Position numbers and translations under genes: made by a program. Below are positions 35,067 to 43,958 of a stretch of DNA of 45,472 bases, in pieces. Position 1 is the first letter of the stretch, and each line of letters begins with the position of its first letter. The notes under the pieces were generated by a model. The model had not been told where the DNA came from, made no database searches, and saw only the letters and a program-made list of their open reading frames with translations. Source of the DNA: Alphaproteobacteria bacterium (GTDB lineage Bacteria > Pseudomonadota > Alphaproteobacteria > SHVP01); contig JAPYRS010000005.1 of NCBI GenBank assembly GCA_029936875.1, positions 1 through 45,472 of the forward strand, read 5' to 3'.

Positions 35067-35453
35067 TCAACGCGCGTCGGCGAATCCAGAATTCGCCAAG
35101 TCCCTGTCGTCGCCGTCATCCGGACCGACAAGACCATTTGAAGCGCCGCCGCCATTATTTCCATTACCGCCAACGACACCTGCGGGTGGTCCGCGGCCAT
35201 TGTCACCACCGCCAGCATTGCCATTGCCGCCGCCGACGCCATCAGGTGGGCCGCCGCCATTTCTGTTGCCGCCGCCATTGCCTTGCTGCGCGGCCGCGGA
35301 ATTTGCAACCAACAGGCCGGTGGCGGGATCAAAGCTGATTGGGAGGACAAGCGTGACAACCGCAATAATCGCATCCGAGCCAAACAGGGCGGCTCTCAAG
35401 CTTTGCGGCATGGGTCGGGGGACGATACCTGACAAAACTCTGCTGAATTTCAT
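35067..35453 (-). CDS. Small exported Gly/Asn-rich protein
   Basis: A 128-residue predicted protein of unknown function. ATG 35453 has GAGGAAATTGGAA just upstream, a good Shine-Dalgarno. A hydrophobic segment (AIIAVVTLVLPI, about 28-39) followed by a possible cleavage site near NSAAAQQ suggests export. The rest is low complexity: two related blocks (GGGPPDGVGGGNGN and GRGPPAGVVGGNGN) made of Gly, Asn and Pro, then an acidic end (GPDDGDDRDL). The codon pattern and SD support a real gene, although the composition alone could arise by chance on the strand opposite a Pro-rich frame. It is divergent from glnD. Confidence 0.6.
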   Translation of the reverse strand: MKFSRVLSGIVPRPMPQSLRAALFGSDAIIAVVTLVLPISFDPATGLLVANSAAAQQGNGGGNRNGGGPPDGVGGGNGNAGGGDNGRGPPAGVVGGNGNNGGGASNGLVGPDDGDDRDLANSGFADAR

Positions 35454-35541
35454 TTCCAATTTCCTCGAACGCTACAAACCGTCATGGCCCGATCCCCATG
35501 GCCTTCCGACCTCTTTGATGTGCTCACTGTACCCTTAAATC

Positions 35542-35561
35542 CAAGTGATAGTTGTCACTTG
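35542..35561. promoter_or_regulatory. 20 bp dyad between the Gly-rich gene and glnD
   Basis: CAAGTGATAGTTGTCACTTG is a perfect 7 bp inverted repeat with a 6-base centre, in the AT-richer 256-base divergent interval. It is 89 bases upstream of the Gly-rich gene start and 148 bases upstream of glnD. Its size suits a dimeric regulator (LuxR, GntR or TetR type); which one cannot be told. It has no T-run to act as a terminator. Confidence 0.5.
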
Positions 35562-35709
35562 AGCTTCACGATTCGCCGCAAGAATTTGCCAATTTTTAGC
35601 TCAATTCTAGATCGTATTTATGTACTTCGTTCGGCGTCCGGCCAACGGCGACCGTCGTCCGAATGTCCTTATCTTGATATTGGCGGGAAATAAGGGCAAC
35701 TAGAAGGTT

Positions 35710-38517
35710 ATGAACCGCGTTACCGATCCTCGCGCGGTAATCAACCGCAAAGAACTGTCCGCGCGCCTCGATGCCGTCGCAGAGGATACTGATCCCAAAT
35801 CCTCAGCCGGTCGCGCCAAGGCGCTGTCGCTGGTTCGAGAGTCGCTTGATTCCGGGCAGGAAGAAATCCATCGCCGGCACAAGGCCGGGCACGGCGGCGT
35901 TGAATCTGCCCGCGCGCAGGCTTTTCTGATCGATCAACTGATTCGGGCGATCTACGATCATGCCCAGTGGCACGTCTACCGGGCGACCAACCCAACCGCC
36001 GGCGAGCGCCTCGGTATCGTCGCGGTCGGCGGATATGGGCGCGGCGAAATGGCGCCATATTCCGACGTCGATCTGCTCTTTTTGCATCCCTACAAGCTAA
36101 CGGCCTGGGCCGAACAAACGGTCGAATACATTCTCTACATGCTTTGGGACCTTGGTCTGAAAGTCGGTCAGGCGACACGATCGATTGATGGTTGCATGCG
36201 GCTTGGGCGCAACGACTACACGATTCGCACAGCACTTTTGGAATCGCGCTACGTGTGGGGCGACCGGGATCTGTTCGACGAACTGCGCCGGCGATTTGCC
36301 TCGGAAATTGTCGAAGGCACCGGTTACGATTTTGTCGAAGCGAAACTTTCCGAGCGTGACGCGCGCCACAAGCGCCTCGGCGATTCCCGCTACCTCGTTG
36401 AACCCAACATCAAAGATGGCAAGGGTGGCCTGCGCGACCTGCACACGCTTTTCTGGATCGGCAAATACCTCTACGGATCCGATGACACCGCACTGGTCGA
36501 CAACGGCGTGCTTACCGCGGAAGAGCTCACGCGGTTTGTGCGGGCCGAAACATTTCTCTGGAACGTCCGCTGCTATTTGCACTACCGCGCAGGGCGGCCG
36601 GAAGAAACTCTGACATTCGATGCACAAATAGATGTCGCGCGAGATTTCGGATATCGCGAGAACGCCGACACCCGCGCGGTCGAGCGTTTCATGAAACGAT
36701 ATTATCTGGTTGCCAAAGAAGTCGGTGATCTCACGCGAATATTCTGTGCGGCGCTCGAAGAACAACATCGCCGCAAACCGCGGATCAGTTTTGCGCGGTT
36801 TGGATTATTTCAGCGTGAGATCGAAGGGTTTGTCGATGAAGGCGGGCGCCTCAATGTCTCCGATGACCAGATGTTTGAAAGGGACCCGGTCTCGATGTTG
36901 CGACTGTTCCGGGTCGCGCAAGACCGTGAACGGGATATCAATCCGCACGCATTGCAACTCATCATGCGGAACCTGCGCGGGATCGACGATCACGTTCGGG
37001 CTAACCCCATCGCCAACAAATTATTTCTCGATATTCTGACGTCGACCGGCGACGTTGCGACCACGCTCCGGCGGATGAACGAGGCCGGCGTATTTGGCCG
37101 CTTCATTCCGGACTTCGGTCGCGTCGTCGCCCAGACCCAGCACGACATGTATCACGTCTATACCGTCGACGAGCACACGATCCGGGCGATTGGCGGGCTT
37201 TCGGAAATTGAACGCGGGTTGCATCCGAAGGACCATCCGCTCGCGACCAAAGTGATTCAGAACGTTCAGTCGCGGCGCGTTCTTTATCTGGCCGTGCTGC
37301 TGCACGATATCGCCAAGGGCCGGGGCGGCGATCATTCAGATTTGGGTGCAGAGGTCGCGCTGCAACTTTGCCCGCGCCTTGGCCTTGAAGAAGAGGAAGT
37401 GGAATCGGTCGCCTGGCTCGTCCGCCATCACCTTGTGATGAGCCATACCGCATTCAAGCGCGATCTCTACGACCCCAAAACCATCAGCGATTTTGTTGAG
37501 CTGGTGCAAAGCCCGGAACGCCTTCGGCTGTTGCTGACCTTGACGGTGGCCGATATTCGCGCCGTCGGTCCGGGCCGCTGGAATAACTGGAAAGGTGAGC
37601 TGTTGCGCGAGCTTTTTCATGCGGCCGAAGAGGCAATGACCGGCGGCCAGTCGACCGCGCGCCAAACCCAAAGGCTGAATGCCGCGCGGGAATCATTAAG
37701 CGAACACCTGAAAGATTGGACCCGCGAAGAAGTTGCCGCCTATTTCGTCCGCTTTCCGCAAAACTATTGGGTCTCCACAGACCATGAGACGCAGGCGCGG
37801 CATGCGGTCATGGTGAGGGCGGCGGATCAGAATGCGGCGGGCGTCAGCGTTGACGCCCATCCCGATCACGCGCGGGGCGTCACCGAAATTACTGTCTACA
37901 CAAAGGACCACCCGGGTCTATTTGCCCGCATCGCCGGCGCCATTGTCGTCTCCGGTGGTGACATTGTGGACGCAAAGATTTACACGACGACGGACGGCAA
38001 GGCGCTCGACACGTTTGCCATTCAGGATCGCGACAAGCAGCCGTTCGAAAAAGTCGCCGGTCTCACAAATGCGATAGAGGATTCGCTTGGGACAGAGATG
38101 AACTTTGATCAGTCGCTGGCGGCACGGAGTACCGGCTTCCCGAGCCGCGCCTCGGTCTTTACGGTGCCGCCCCGCGTCCTGATCGATAACAAGGCGAGCA
38201 ATATTCATACGGTGATTGAAGTCAACGCCCGTGATCGCCCCGGTCTTCTTTATGATGTCACCATGGCGCTGTCGCAGCTCGGGATTGCGGTCGCGAGCGC
38301 ACACATAACGACCTACGGCGTGCGCGCGGTCGACGTGTTCTACGTGAAGGATATGTTCGGACTAAAGGTGATGCAGGATTCCAAAATTGAGCGGATACGA
38401 ACGGAACTTATGGAAGCGCTCAATCAAAATTCGCCTCCGGCGGCGGCCAACACTGAAGCTTCGGCGCATGCGGGCGATCCTGAATCTGCCGCGGCCGCGG
38501 CACATGCGGCCGAATAA
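35710..38517 (+). CDS. glnD: Bifunctional PII uridylyltransferase/uridylyl-removing enzyme GlnD
   Basis: Nitrogen sensor that uridylylates PII proteins when glutamine is low and removes UMP when it is high. The 935 residues show all domains. The nucleotidyltransferase has VAVGGYGRGEMAPYSDVDLL (about 97-116). The GlnD linker has DGKGGLRDLHTLFW. The HD domain has LYLAVLLHDIAKGRGGDHSD and VRHHLVMSHTAF. Two C-terminal ACT domains begin VTEITVYTKDHPGLFARIAG and VIEVNARDRPGLLYDVTMAL. The tail after the second ACT domain is Ala-rich. It is transcribed towards murJ, a usual partner in Rhodospirillales-type genomes. Confidence 0.98.
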   Translation: MNRVTDPRAVINRKELSARLDAVAEDTDPKSSAGRAKALSLVRESLDSGQEEIHRRHKAGHGGVESARAQAFLIDQLIRAIYDHAQWHVYRATNPTAGERLGIVAVGGYGRGEMAPYSDVDLLFLHPYKLTAWAEQTVEYILYMLWDLGLKVGQATRSIDGCMRLGRNDYTIRTALLESRYVWGDRDLFDELRRRFASEIVEGTGYDFVEAKLSERDARHKRLGDSRYLVEPNIKDGKGGLRDLHTLFWIGKYLYGSDDTALVDNGVLTAEELTRFVRAETFLWNVRCYLHYRAGRPEETLTFDAQIDVARDFGYRENADTRAVERFMKRYYLVAKEVGDLTRIFCAALEEQHRRKPRISFARFGLFQREIEGFVDEGGRLNVSDDQMFERDPVSMLRLFRVAQDRERDINPHALQLIMRNLRGIDDHVRANPIANKLFLDILTSTGDVATTLRRMNEAGVFGRFIPDFGRVVAQTQHDMYHVYTVDEHTIRAIGGLSEIERGLHPKDHPLATKVIQNVQSRRVLYLAVLLHDIAKGRGGDHSDLGAEVALQLCPRLGLEEEEVESVAWLVRHHLVMSHTAFKRDLYDPKTISDFVELVQSPERLRLLLTLTVADIRAVGPGRWNNWKGELLRELFHAAEEAMTGGQSTARQTQRLNAARESLSEHLKDWTREEVAAYFVRFPQNYWVSTDHETQARHAVMVRAADQNAAGVSVDAHPDHARGVTEITVYTKDHPGLFARIAGAIVVSGGDIVDAKIYTTTDGKALDTFAIQDRDKQPFEKVAGLTNAIEDSLGTEMNFDQSLAARSTGFPSRASVFTVPPRVLIDNKASNIHTVIEVNARDRPGLLYDVTMALSQLGIAVASAHITTYGVRAVDVFYVKDMFGLKVMQDSKIERIRTELMEALNQNSPPAAANTEASAHAGDPESAAAAAHAAE

Positions 38518-38637
38518 GGCTGCAATAAATTTGGTCACACTCCAGCCCCAATCGAAACAGAGTATGCCGCCTTCGCCGCCCTTGCCGCACCGCGTATCCT
38601 GTCGAAACCGGTCTCCCTCGATGACTTCCAATCACGC

Positions 38638-40203
38638 ATGAATTTATCGCGCAGTATCGCCACTGTCGGCAGCCTGACGATGGTCAGTCGCATTTTCGGT
38701 TTTGCGCGCGACATTCTGATTGCCTCCACGCTCGGCGCCGGGTTGTTGTCGGACGCCTTCTTTGTAGCCTTCAAGATTCCCAACTTTTTTCGACGGCTGT
38801 TTGCCGAAGGGGCGTTTAACGCGGCCTTCGTTCCGCTGTTTTCAGGATTGATGACCACCGATGGCCGCGACGCGGCGCGCGCCTTTGCGGGCCAGGTGCT
38901 TGCCGTCATGCTGGTGACGCTGTTCATTTTTGTGACGGCGATGCAGATCCTGATGCCGTGGGTCATGTACGGCCTCGCGCCGGGGTTCGTCACGTCACCG
39001 GAAAAATTTGATCTGACGGTCGAGCTCACGCGCCTCACCTTCCCCTATCTGCTTTTCATCAGCCTGGTGTCGTTGATGGGCGGCATTTTGAATAGTGCCG
39101 GACGTTTTGCGGCGGCGGCGGCAACCCCGATTTTGCTCAATATCACATTGATCGGCGCGCTTTTATTTGTAGCGCCGTACCTTCCGACCGAAGGCCACGC
39201 ACTCGCATGGGGCGTTGCCGTTGCTGGCATGGTGCAGTTCGCTTGGCTGATGGTCGCAAGCCACCGCGCCGGTTTAAGCCTGCGCCTGCCGCGACCCCGT
39301 CTCACCCCGCGGGTGCGACAACTTTTGTGGTTGATGCTGCCGGGGGTGATCGGCGCCGGTGTCGTGCAGATCAATCTGCTTGCCGACATCGTCATTGCTT
39401 CGTTGCTGCCGGAAGGCTCGATCTCGTTTCTCTACTTTGCCGACCGGGTCACGCAACTGCCGCTTGGCGTCATTGGTGTGGCTGTCGGCACGGCGCTGCT
39501 GCCGCTGCTGTCCCGCCACGTTGCCGCTGGTAATGAAAAGGCCGCCGCCAACAGCCAGAACCGGGCAATTGAGACGGCGCTTTTGTTCACCCTTCCGGCG
39601 GCGGCGGCGCTTCTCGTGATCTCGCCGCAAATTGTGACCACGTTATTTGAGCGCGGTGCTTTTGACGCAACCACGTCGGCAGCAACGGCGGCAGCACTGA
39701 TGGCCTACTCGGCGGGGCTTCCGGCATACGTTTTGATCAAGGTTCTGACGCCCGGATATTTCGCCCGGAAGGACACCAAGACGCCGGTCAAAATTGCTGT
39801 GGTCAGCATGGTCGTGAACCTCGCGCTTAATCTGATCCTGATGGGGCCGCTGCTGCATGTGGGCTTAGCCCTGGCAACCGCGATTTCCGCCTGGCTCAAC
39901 GTGGTTCTGCTGGCGATTGGCCTTCGCCGCCGCGGCTACTTGGCAATGGATTCTCGCCTGACCTCACGAATGTCGCGCGTGGCTATCAGCGCCGCTGTGA
40001 TGGCGGTGGCCTTGTGGGGCATACATCAGGGCCTTGCCGAATGGTCCGAGGGCTCGAACAGCGCGGGCATATTCGAGCTCGCGATTCTGGTGATGGGCGG
40101 CGCGCTTGTCTTTGGCGTAGCCGCACAAATTACTGGCGCGGCCCGGTTCAGTGAACTCCGTGGTCTTCTCGGTCGCAATCGGACGCCGCCGACGGCCGGA
40201 TAA
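38638..40203 (+). CDS. murJ: Lipid II flippase MurJ
   Basis: MOP-superfamily membrane protein (521 residues, about 14 helices) that moves lipid-linked peptidoglycan precursor across the inner membrane. The typical N-terminus is present: IATVGSLTMVSRIFGFARDI, SDAFFVAFKIPNFFRRLFAE and GAFNAAFVPLF. Later motifs are PLGVIGVAVGTALLPLLSRH, LFERGAFD and KVLTPGYFARKDTKTPVKIA. It lies 120 bases after glnD and 110 bases before trpS on the same strand. Essential in most bacteria. Confidence 0.97.
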   Translation: MNLSRSIATVGSLTMVSRIFGFARDILIASTLGAGLLSDAFFVAFKIPNFFRRLFAEGAFNAAFVPLFSGLMTTDGRDAARAFAGQVLAVMLVTLFIFVTAMQILMPWVMYGLAPGFVTSPEKFDLTVELTRLTFPYLLFISLVSLMGGILNSAGRFAAAAATPILLNITLIGALLFVAPYLPTEGHALAWGVAVAGMVQFAWLMVASHRAGLSLRLPRPRLTPRVRQLLWLMLPGVIGAGVVQINLLADIVIASLLPEGSISFLYFADRVTQLPLGVIGVAVGTALLPLLSRHVAAGNEKAAANSQNRAIETALLFTLPAAAALLVISPQIVTTLFERGAFDATTSAATAAALMAYSAGLPAYVLIKVLTPGYFARKDTKTPVKIAVVSMVVNLALNLILMGPLLHVGLALATAISAWLNVVLLAIGLRRRGYLAMDSRLTSRMSRVAISAAVMAVALWGIHQGLAEWSEGSNSAGIFELAILVMGGALVFGVAAQITGAARFSELRGLLGRNRTPPTAG

Positions 40204-40313
40204 GACGTGACAACTTCACGCCCATTCTTGACCGCGCCCGCATTGCAGGATTACAACGCCCTCGATTCGGGGCTCAAGAATAATGACGCCCAGTCGAGGG
40301 GACGACAGACAAC

Positions 40314-41312
40314 ATGAACCGCATCTTTTCCGGCATTCAGCCGACCGGCAATCTGCATCTCGGCAATTACCTCGGCGCAATCCGCAACTGGGTTCGCCTG
40401 CAGGCCGATTACGAATGCATTTACTGCGTCGTCGATCTTCATGCGATCACCATGCCGACCGAACCGGCTGAACTACGCGCCAACACCCGCGAAGCAGCGG
40501 CAAGTCTTCTCGCCGCCGGCATCGACGGCAAAAGCAACATTTTGTTTAATCAAAGTCAGGTACCGGCGCACGCTGAACTCGCCTGGATTTTCAATTGCAT
40601 TGCCCGCCTCGGCTGGCTCAACCGAATGACACAGTTCAAGGAAAAGTCCGGCAAGCACAAAGACAATGCGAGCGTTGGACTTTACGTCTACCCGACGTTG
40701 ATGGCGGCTGACATTCTTCTCTATAAGGCGACGCATGTTCCGGTCGGGGAAGACCAGAGGCAGCACCTCGAACTGATGCGGGATATCGCGCAGTCGTTTA
40801 ACTCTGCTTACGGCGTCGAATTTTTCCCGATTACAGAACCGTTGATCATGGGTGAAGCGACGCGGGTGATGTCACTGCGCGACGGCTCAAACAAAATGAG
40901 CAAGTCTGATGCGTCCGACTATTCGCGTATCAACCTCACCGACAGCCCGGACGAGATCGCAAAAAAGATTCGCAAAGCCCGTACCGACCCGGAACCGCTA
41001 CCGGGTGAGGTGAAGGGTTTGGAAGGCCGTCCGGAAGCCGACAATCTGGTTGGCATTTTTGCATCGCTCGCCGATATTTCCCGCGCCGATGTTTGCACCC
41101 GATTTGGCGGTGCGACATTCTCCGCGTTCAAGGATGAATTGGCGGCGCTGGCGATCGATACGCTTTCGCCGATCACCGCCGAGATGCGCCGGCTGATGGA
41201 TGATCCCGGTTATGTCGACGGCATTTTATCTGACGGTGCCAAACGGGCCGAACAGATGGCATTGCCAATATTGGCGGAAATCAAGGAAATTGTCGGCTTT
41301 TTGCAGCGCTAA
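40314..41312 (+). CDS. trpS: Tryptophanyl-tRNA synthetase
   Basis: Class I aminoacyl-tRNA synthetase, 332 residues as usual for bacteria. The HIGH-equivalent motif is [15 protein letters not shown] near residue 8. Tryptophan-pocket text includes [14 protein letters not shown] and [29 protein letters not shown] is also present. The KMSKS loop is [11 protein letters not shown]. The ATG follows GAGGGGACGACAGACAAC, a somewhat distant Shine-Dalgarno. The gene order murJ-trpS is normal for this group. Confidence 0.98.
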   Translation: MNRIFSGIQPTGNLHLGNYLGAIRNWVRLQADYECIYCVVDLHAITMPTEPAELRANTREAAASLLAAGIDGKSNILFNQSQVPAHAELAWIFNCIARLGWLNRMTQFKEKSGKHKDNASVGLYVYPTLMAADILLYKATHVPVGEDQRQHLELMRDIAQSFNSAYGVEFFPITEPLIMGEATRVMSLRDGSNKMSKSDASDYSRINLTDSPDEIAKKIRKARTDPEPLPGEVKGLEGRPEADNLVGIFASLADISRADVCTRFGGATFSAFKDELAALAIDTLSPITAEMRRLMDDPGYVDGILSDGAKRAEQMALPILAEIKEIVGFLQR

Positions 41313-41316
41313 TTAT

Positions 41317-41336
41317 GCCCGGCCCTTGATCCGGGC
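41317..41336 (+). terminator. Hairpin just after trpS
   Basis: GCCCGG (41317-41322) and CCGGGC (41331-41336) form a 6 bp all-GC stem with an 8-base loop, 5 bases after the trpS stop. There is no U-tract, so it is a weak or factor-dependent terminator, or an mRNA 3' stabiliser. Confidence 0.4.
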
Positions 41337-41437
41337 GCCTCTGCTCCATACTTCAAGAGAAGAATAATTTCCGCGGCCGTCCCGTCAATTGTCGATCGGC
41401 GACGCGGGTTTGGGAGTGACCGGAAGCTTCGCCCACC

Positions 41438-42487
41438 ATGACTGATCCCCTGAATGATCCCGTGAATGATCCGTACGGCGCCCAACCGATCGGCGCCGAC
41501 ATTTACGATGTCGCCGAAAAGAAGACCGGACGGCTTGGACGGGTCGGGCGAATCTTTGGTGGCCGAGGTCGAGCCACGGGACGGCGGCGCTGGTGGTTGC
41601 GCGGGTTTCTCGCGCTGTTGGTCTTCGCGCTGCTCTACTACCCGATCGGCATGATCATCATGCACACCATCGATGCCGATCTTGATTTCACCGCATCGAC
41701 CAAAGCCGGTGGCAGTCATACCGTTGCTATTGCGGCGGCCCTGATCGACCGCGAAGTGAATGTGCATGGCTGGCGGGCGAACGATCCGTTTTTTATTCCG
41801 TCATCGCAGCTCGATAACATGCCGAATTTTCAACAGGGCATGATTGCCTCGCTCGCGCGATTTGCTTTTGAGCTGACCGATCAGGTTGGCCGGACGCGCG
41901 GCTCAAGCCAGGCTGATACTGATCTCCAGGAAGCCGCCGGGTTGTTGCAATATTCCGGCACCAAATGGGTGTTCGACTTCTCAACCTCGGTCGCGCCGAC
42001 GGCAACGTCGGAAGCGCAGTACCGGAAAGCGCGTCGTTCGCTTCTCGCCTACAACGCGCGGCTGGTTGCAGGCGACGCTGTTTTCGAACGCCGCTCCGAC
42101 AATCTTCTCGCCACGCTTGACCGGATCGCAGCCGACCTTGGCTCGTCATCGGCGGTGCTGGAAAAGCGGTTGATCGAAGGACCGGCGCTTTTCGATACCA
42201 AGGCCGACGATATTTTCTACGGCGTGAAGGGGCAGCTCTACGGCTATTACATGTTGCTGCGCGAACTTCGGAACGATTTTTCCAAGGTCATCTCCGAGCG
42301 TGAACTCGACACCTCGTGGGATCAATTGATGCATTCGATGGGTCAGGGGGCCTCTCTGGAGCCCTGGGTGGTGACCAACGGCGCCCCTGATTCTCAGGCG
42401 ATTCCGAGCCATTTGGCATCACAGGGATTTTTTCTCTTGCGGGCGCGCACGCAACTGCGTGAAATCACTAATATCCTGCTGAAGTAG
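41438..42487 (+). CDS. DUF2333 family protein
   Basis: A 349-residue protein with a short cytosolic N-terminus, one membrane helix at about 51-70 (WLRGFLALLVFALLYYPIGM) and a large periplasmic helical domain. Text such as AAALIDREVNVHGWRANDPF, QQGMIASLARFAFEL and TDLQEAAGLLQYSGTKWVFD matches DUF2333, a family without known function in alpha- and gammaproteobacteria. The N-terminus repeats NDP (DPLNDPVNDPYG), encoded by a 12 bp tandem duplication at 41444-41473. It is in the same direction as trpS and usp. Confidence 0.88.
   Translation: MTDPLNDPVNDPYGAQPIGADIYDVAEKKTGRLGRVGRIFGGRGRATGRRRWWLRGFLALLVFALLYYPIGMIIMHTIDADLDFTASTKAGGSHTVAIAAALIDREVNVHGWRANDPFFIPSSQLDNMPNFQQGMIASLARFAFELTDQVGRTRGSSQADTDLQEAAGLLQYSGTKWVFDFSTSVAPTATSEAQYRKARRSLLAYNARLVAGDAVFERRSDNLLATLDRIAADLGSSSAVLEKRLIEGPALFDTKADDIFYGVKGQLYGYYMLLRELRNDFSKVISERELDTSWDQLMHSMGQGASLEPWVVTNGAPDSQAIPSHLASQGFFLLRARTQLREITNILLK
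41444..41473 (+). repeat. 12 bp x 2.5 tandem repeat at the DUF2333 5' end
   Basis: GATCCCCTGAAT (41444), GATCCCGTGAAT (41456) and GATCCG (41468) follow without gaps and encode DPLN-DPVN-DP near the N-terminus. Units 1 and 2 differ at one base. Confidence 0.8.
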
Positions 42488-42571
42488 CCGGGCGGAAGCG
42501 GCGGTTTGGCCGCTCAAGCATCAGGCACCAGACATCAGGCTTGTGGGGCGGAACAGGGATAGGGGCGACCG

Positions 42572-43051
42572 ATGAGCGAGGGCATTACCGGACTGCGGAA
42601 GTTTCTCGTGGTTGTCGACGATACGCCGGAATGTCACCTGGCGCTTCGTTTTGCCGCCAGACGGGCGAAACACACCGGCGGCGGCTTGACTCTTTTGCGC
42701 GTCCATTTTCCAGCCGATTTTCAGCATTGGCTCGCCGTCGAGGAACGGATGCGGGAAGAGGCGCTGGAGGAATCCGAGCAGCTTTTGCAAAAACTGGCGG
42801 CGTCGGTTTACGAGATGGTGGAGATCCGGCCGGAACTTATCGTTCGCGAAGGGGACCCGCGCGATGAGATTTTGGGCGTCATCGAGGGTGACCCCGATAT
42901 TCGAATCCTCGTCTTAGGCGCCGGCACTGATTCGGAAGGGCCGGGGCCGCTGGTCAGTCTTCTCGCTGGAAAAATGGCCGGAACCATGCAGATTCCGGTG
43001 ACGGTGGTGCCGGGTAATCTCACTGAAGCGCAGGTCGATGAACTGACGTAG
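42572..43051 (+). CDS. Universal stress protein (UspA family)
   Basis: A 159-residue alpha/beta nucleotide-binding protein. The N-terminal strand is FLVVVDDTPECHLALRFAAR, with the acidic residue after strand 1 typical of ATP-binding Usp proteins. The C-terminal ATP loop is VLGAGTDSEGPGPLVSLLAG, followed by QIPVTVVPG. An amphipathic helix (EERMREEALEESEQLLQKLA) lies between them. Shine-Dalgarno AGGGG is 8 bases before the ATG. Members respond to starvation and oxidative or envelope stress; a specific role here is unknown. It lies ahead of nfu. Confidence 0.9.
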   Translation: MSEGITGLRKFLVVVDDTPECHLALRFAARRAKHTGGGLTLLRVHFPADFQHWLAVEERMREEALEESEQLLQKLAASVYEMVEIRPELIVREGDPRDEILGVIEGDPDIRILVLGAGTDSEGPGPLVSLLAGKMAGTMQIPVTVVPGNLTEAQVDELT

Positions 43052-43215
43052 ATGCTTGAATCCGCTGAATTTGTCCCGGAATCTGCGAATTTTTACGCGC
43101 AATTTGCCGTGTCTAGGTGCCACGAAGGAGCGCACCGGACGGCGGGATCGGCCTAAGTGAACAAATATAAGGGTTTTTCAGGGTAGCCTCGAGGAATGAC
43201 CCTACTCAGGTTGCG

Positions 43216-43245
43216 CTTGAATTCATCCGCAACCACCCCAATTAT
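43216..43245 (+). promoter_or_regulatory. Sigma-32 (RpoH)-like promoter of the nfu gene
   Basis: CTTGAA (43216-43221) matches the -35 consensus exactly. After a 14-base spacer, CCCCAATTAT (43236-43245) resembles the CCCCATnTA -10. Transcription would start near 43252, about 33 bases before the nfu ATG. A perfect 7 bp dyad (GGTTGCG ... CGCAACC, 43209-43234) flanks the -35 hexamer. Confidence 0.65.
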
Positions 43246-43284
43246 GGTCATCAATTCAGATTTTTCTGCGACGAGGATCCGCGC

Positions 43285-43836
43285 ATGTTTATTCAGACCG
43301 AAGCCACGCCCAATCCGGAAACCCTAAAGTTTCTTCCCGGCGTCGACGTTATGGGAACCGGTACCGCAAATTTTCCCTCCGTTGCGGATGCGGGAGGCTC
43401 GCCTTTGGCGCGCCGGCTTTTTGAATCTGGCGATGTAACGGGCGTTTTCTTCGGCGCCGATTTTATAACCGTCACCAAGTCGCCGGGGTCCGATTGGCTG
43501 AACCTGAAGCCGTCAATTCTCGGCGTAATCATGGAGCATCTCTCGGCCGGTCTTCCGGTCATTGATGAGAATGCTGTGACCGCAGCTCCGGGCGACAGCG
43601 GCGAAGATTCAGAGATCGTCGGCCAGATCAAGGAACTGCTCGACACCCGCGTACGACCAGCGGTTGCGCAGGACGGCGGCGATATCGTGTTTCAGGGATT
43701 TGAGGATGGTGTGGTTTCTTTGCACATGCAGGGGTCCTGCGCTGGATGTCCGTCTTCGACGATGACGTTAAAACATGGGATCGAGAACCTGTTACGGCAT
43801 TACATTCCCGAAGTCGTTGAAGTACGGCAGGTTTAG
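43285..43836 (+). CDS. Nfu-type iron-sulfur cluster carrier (NifU C-terminal domain protein)
   Basis: A 183-residue Fe-S carrier with two domains. The Nfu N-terminal domain covers about residues 1-88 (MFIQTEATPNPETLKFLPG, LARRLFESGDVTGVFFG, FITVTKSPGSDW). The NifU-like thioredoxin-fold domain is at about 110-180 with the cluster-binding CxxC in MQGSCAGCPSSTMTLKHGIE and RPAVAQDGGDIVF. Such proteins deliver [4Fe-4S] clusters to client enzymes, and here nth and hemW are examples of Fe-S proteins in the same window. It has a strong Shine-Dalgarno (GAGGATCC). A sigma-32-like promoter upstream suggests heat or stress induction. Confidence 0.95.
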   Translation: MFIQTEATPNPETLKFLPGVDVMGTGTANFPSVADAGGSPLARRLFESGDVTGVFFGADFITVTKSPGSDWLNLKPSILGVIMEHLSAGLPVIDENAVTAAPGDSGEDSEIVGQIKELLDTRVRPAVAQDGGDIVFQGFEDGVVSLHMQGSCAGCPSSTMTLKHGIENLLRHYIPEVVEVRQV

Positions 43837-43958
43837 AGCGGGCCGCCCAAGCCTTTCGACAATTCGATCTAAATTTATTTTTTGTCCCCGGCATCTTGCC
43901 GGTGGGTATTCCTTTGACTATGGTCCGGCAACTTTTGTGACCGGCAGATAATATTCGT

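Noticed and set aside
34855-35538. Plus-strand Pro-rich frame of about 227 codons
   Set aside because: It overlaps a DMT gene and is the complement of the Gly/Asn-rich gene; no start signal or domain supports it.
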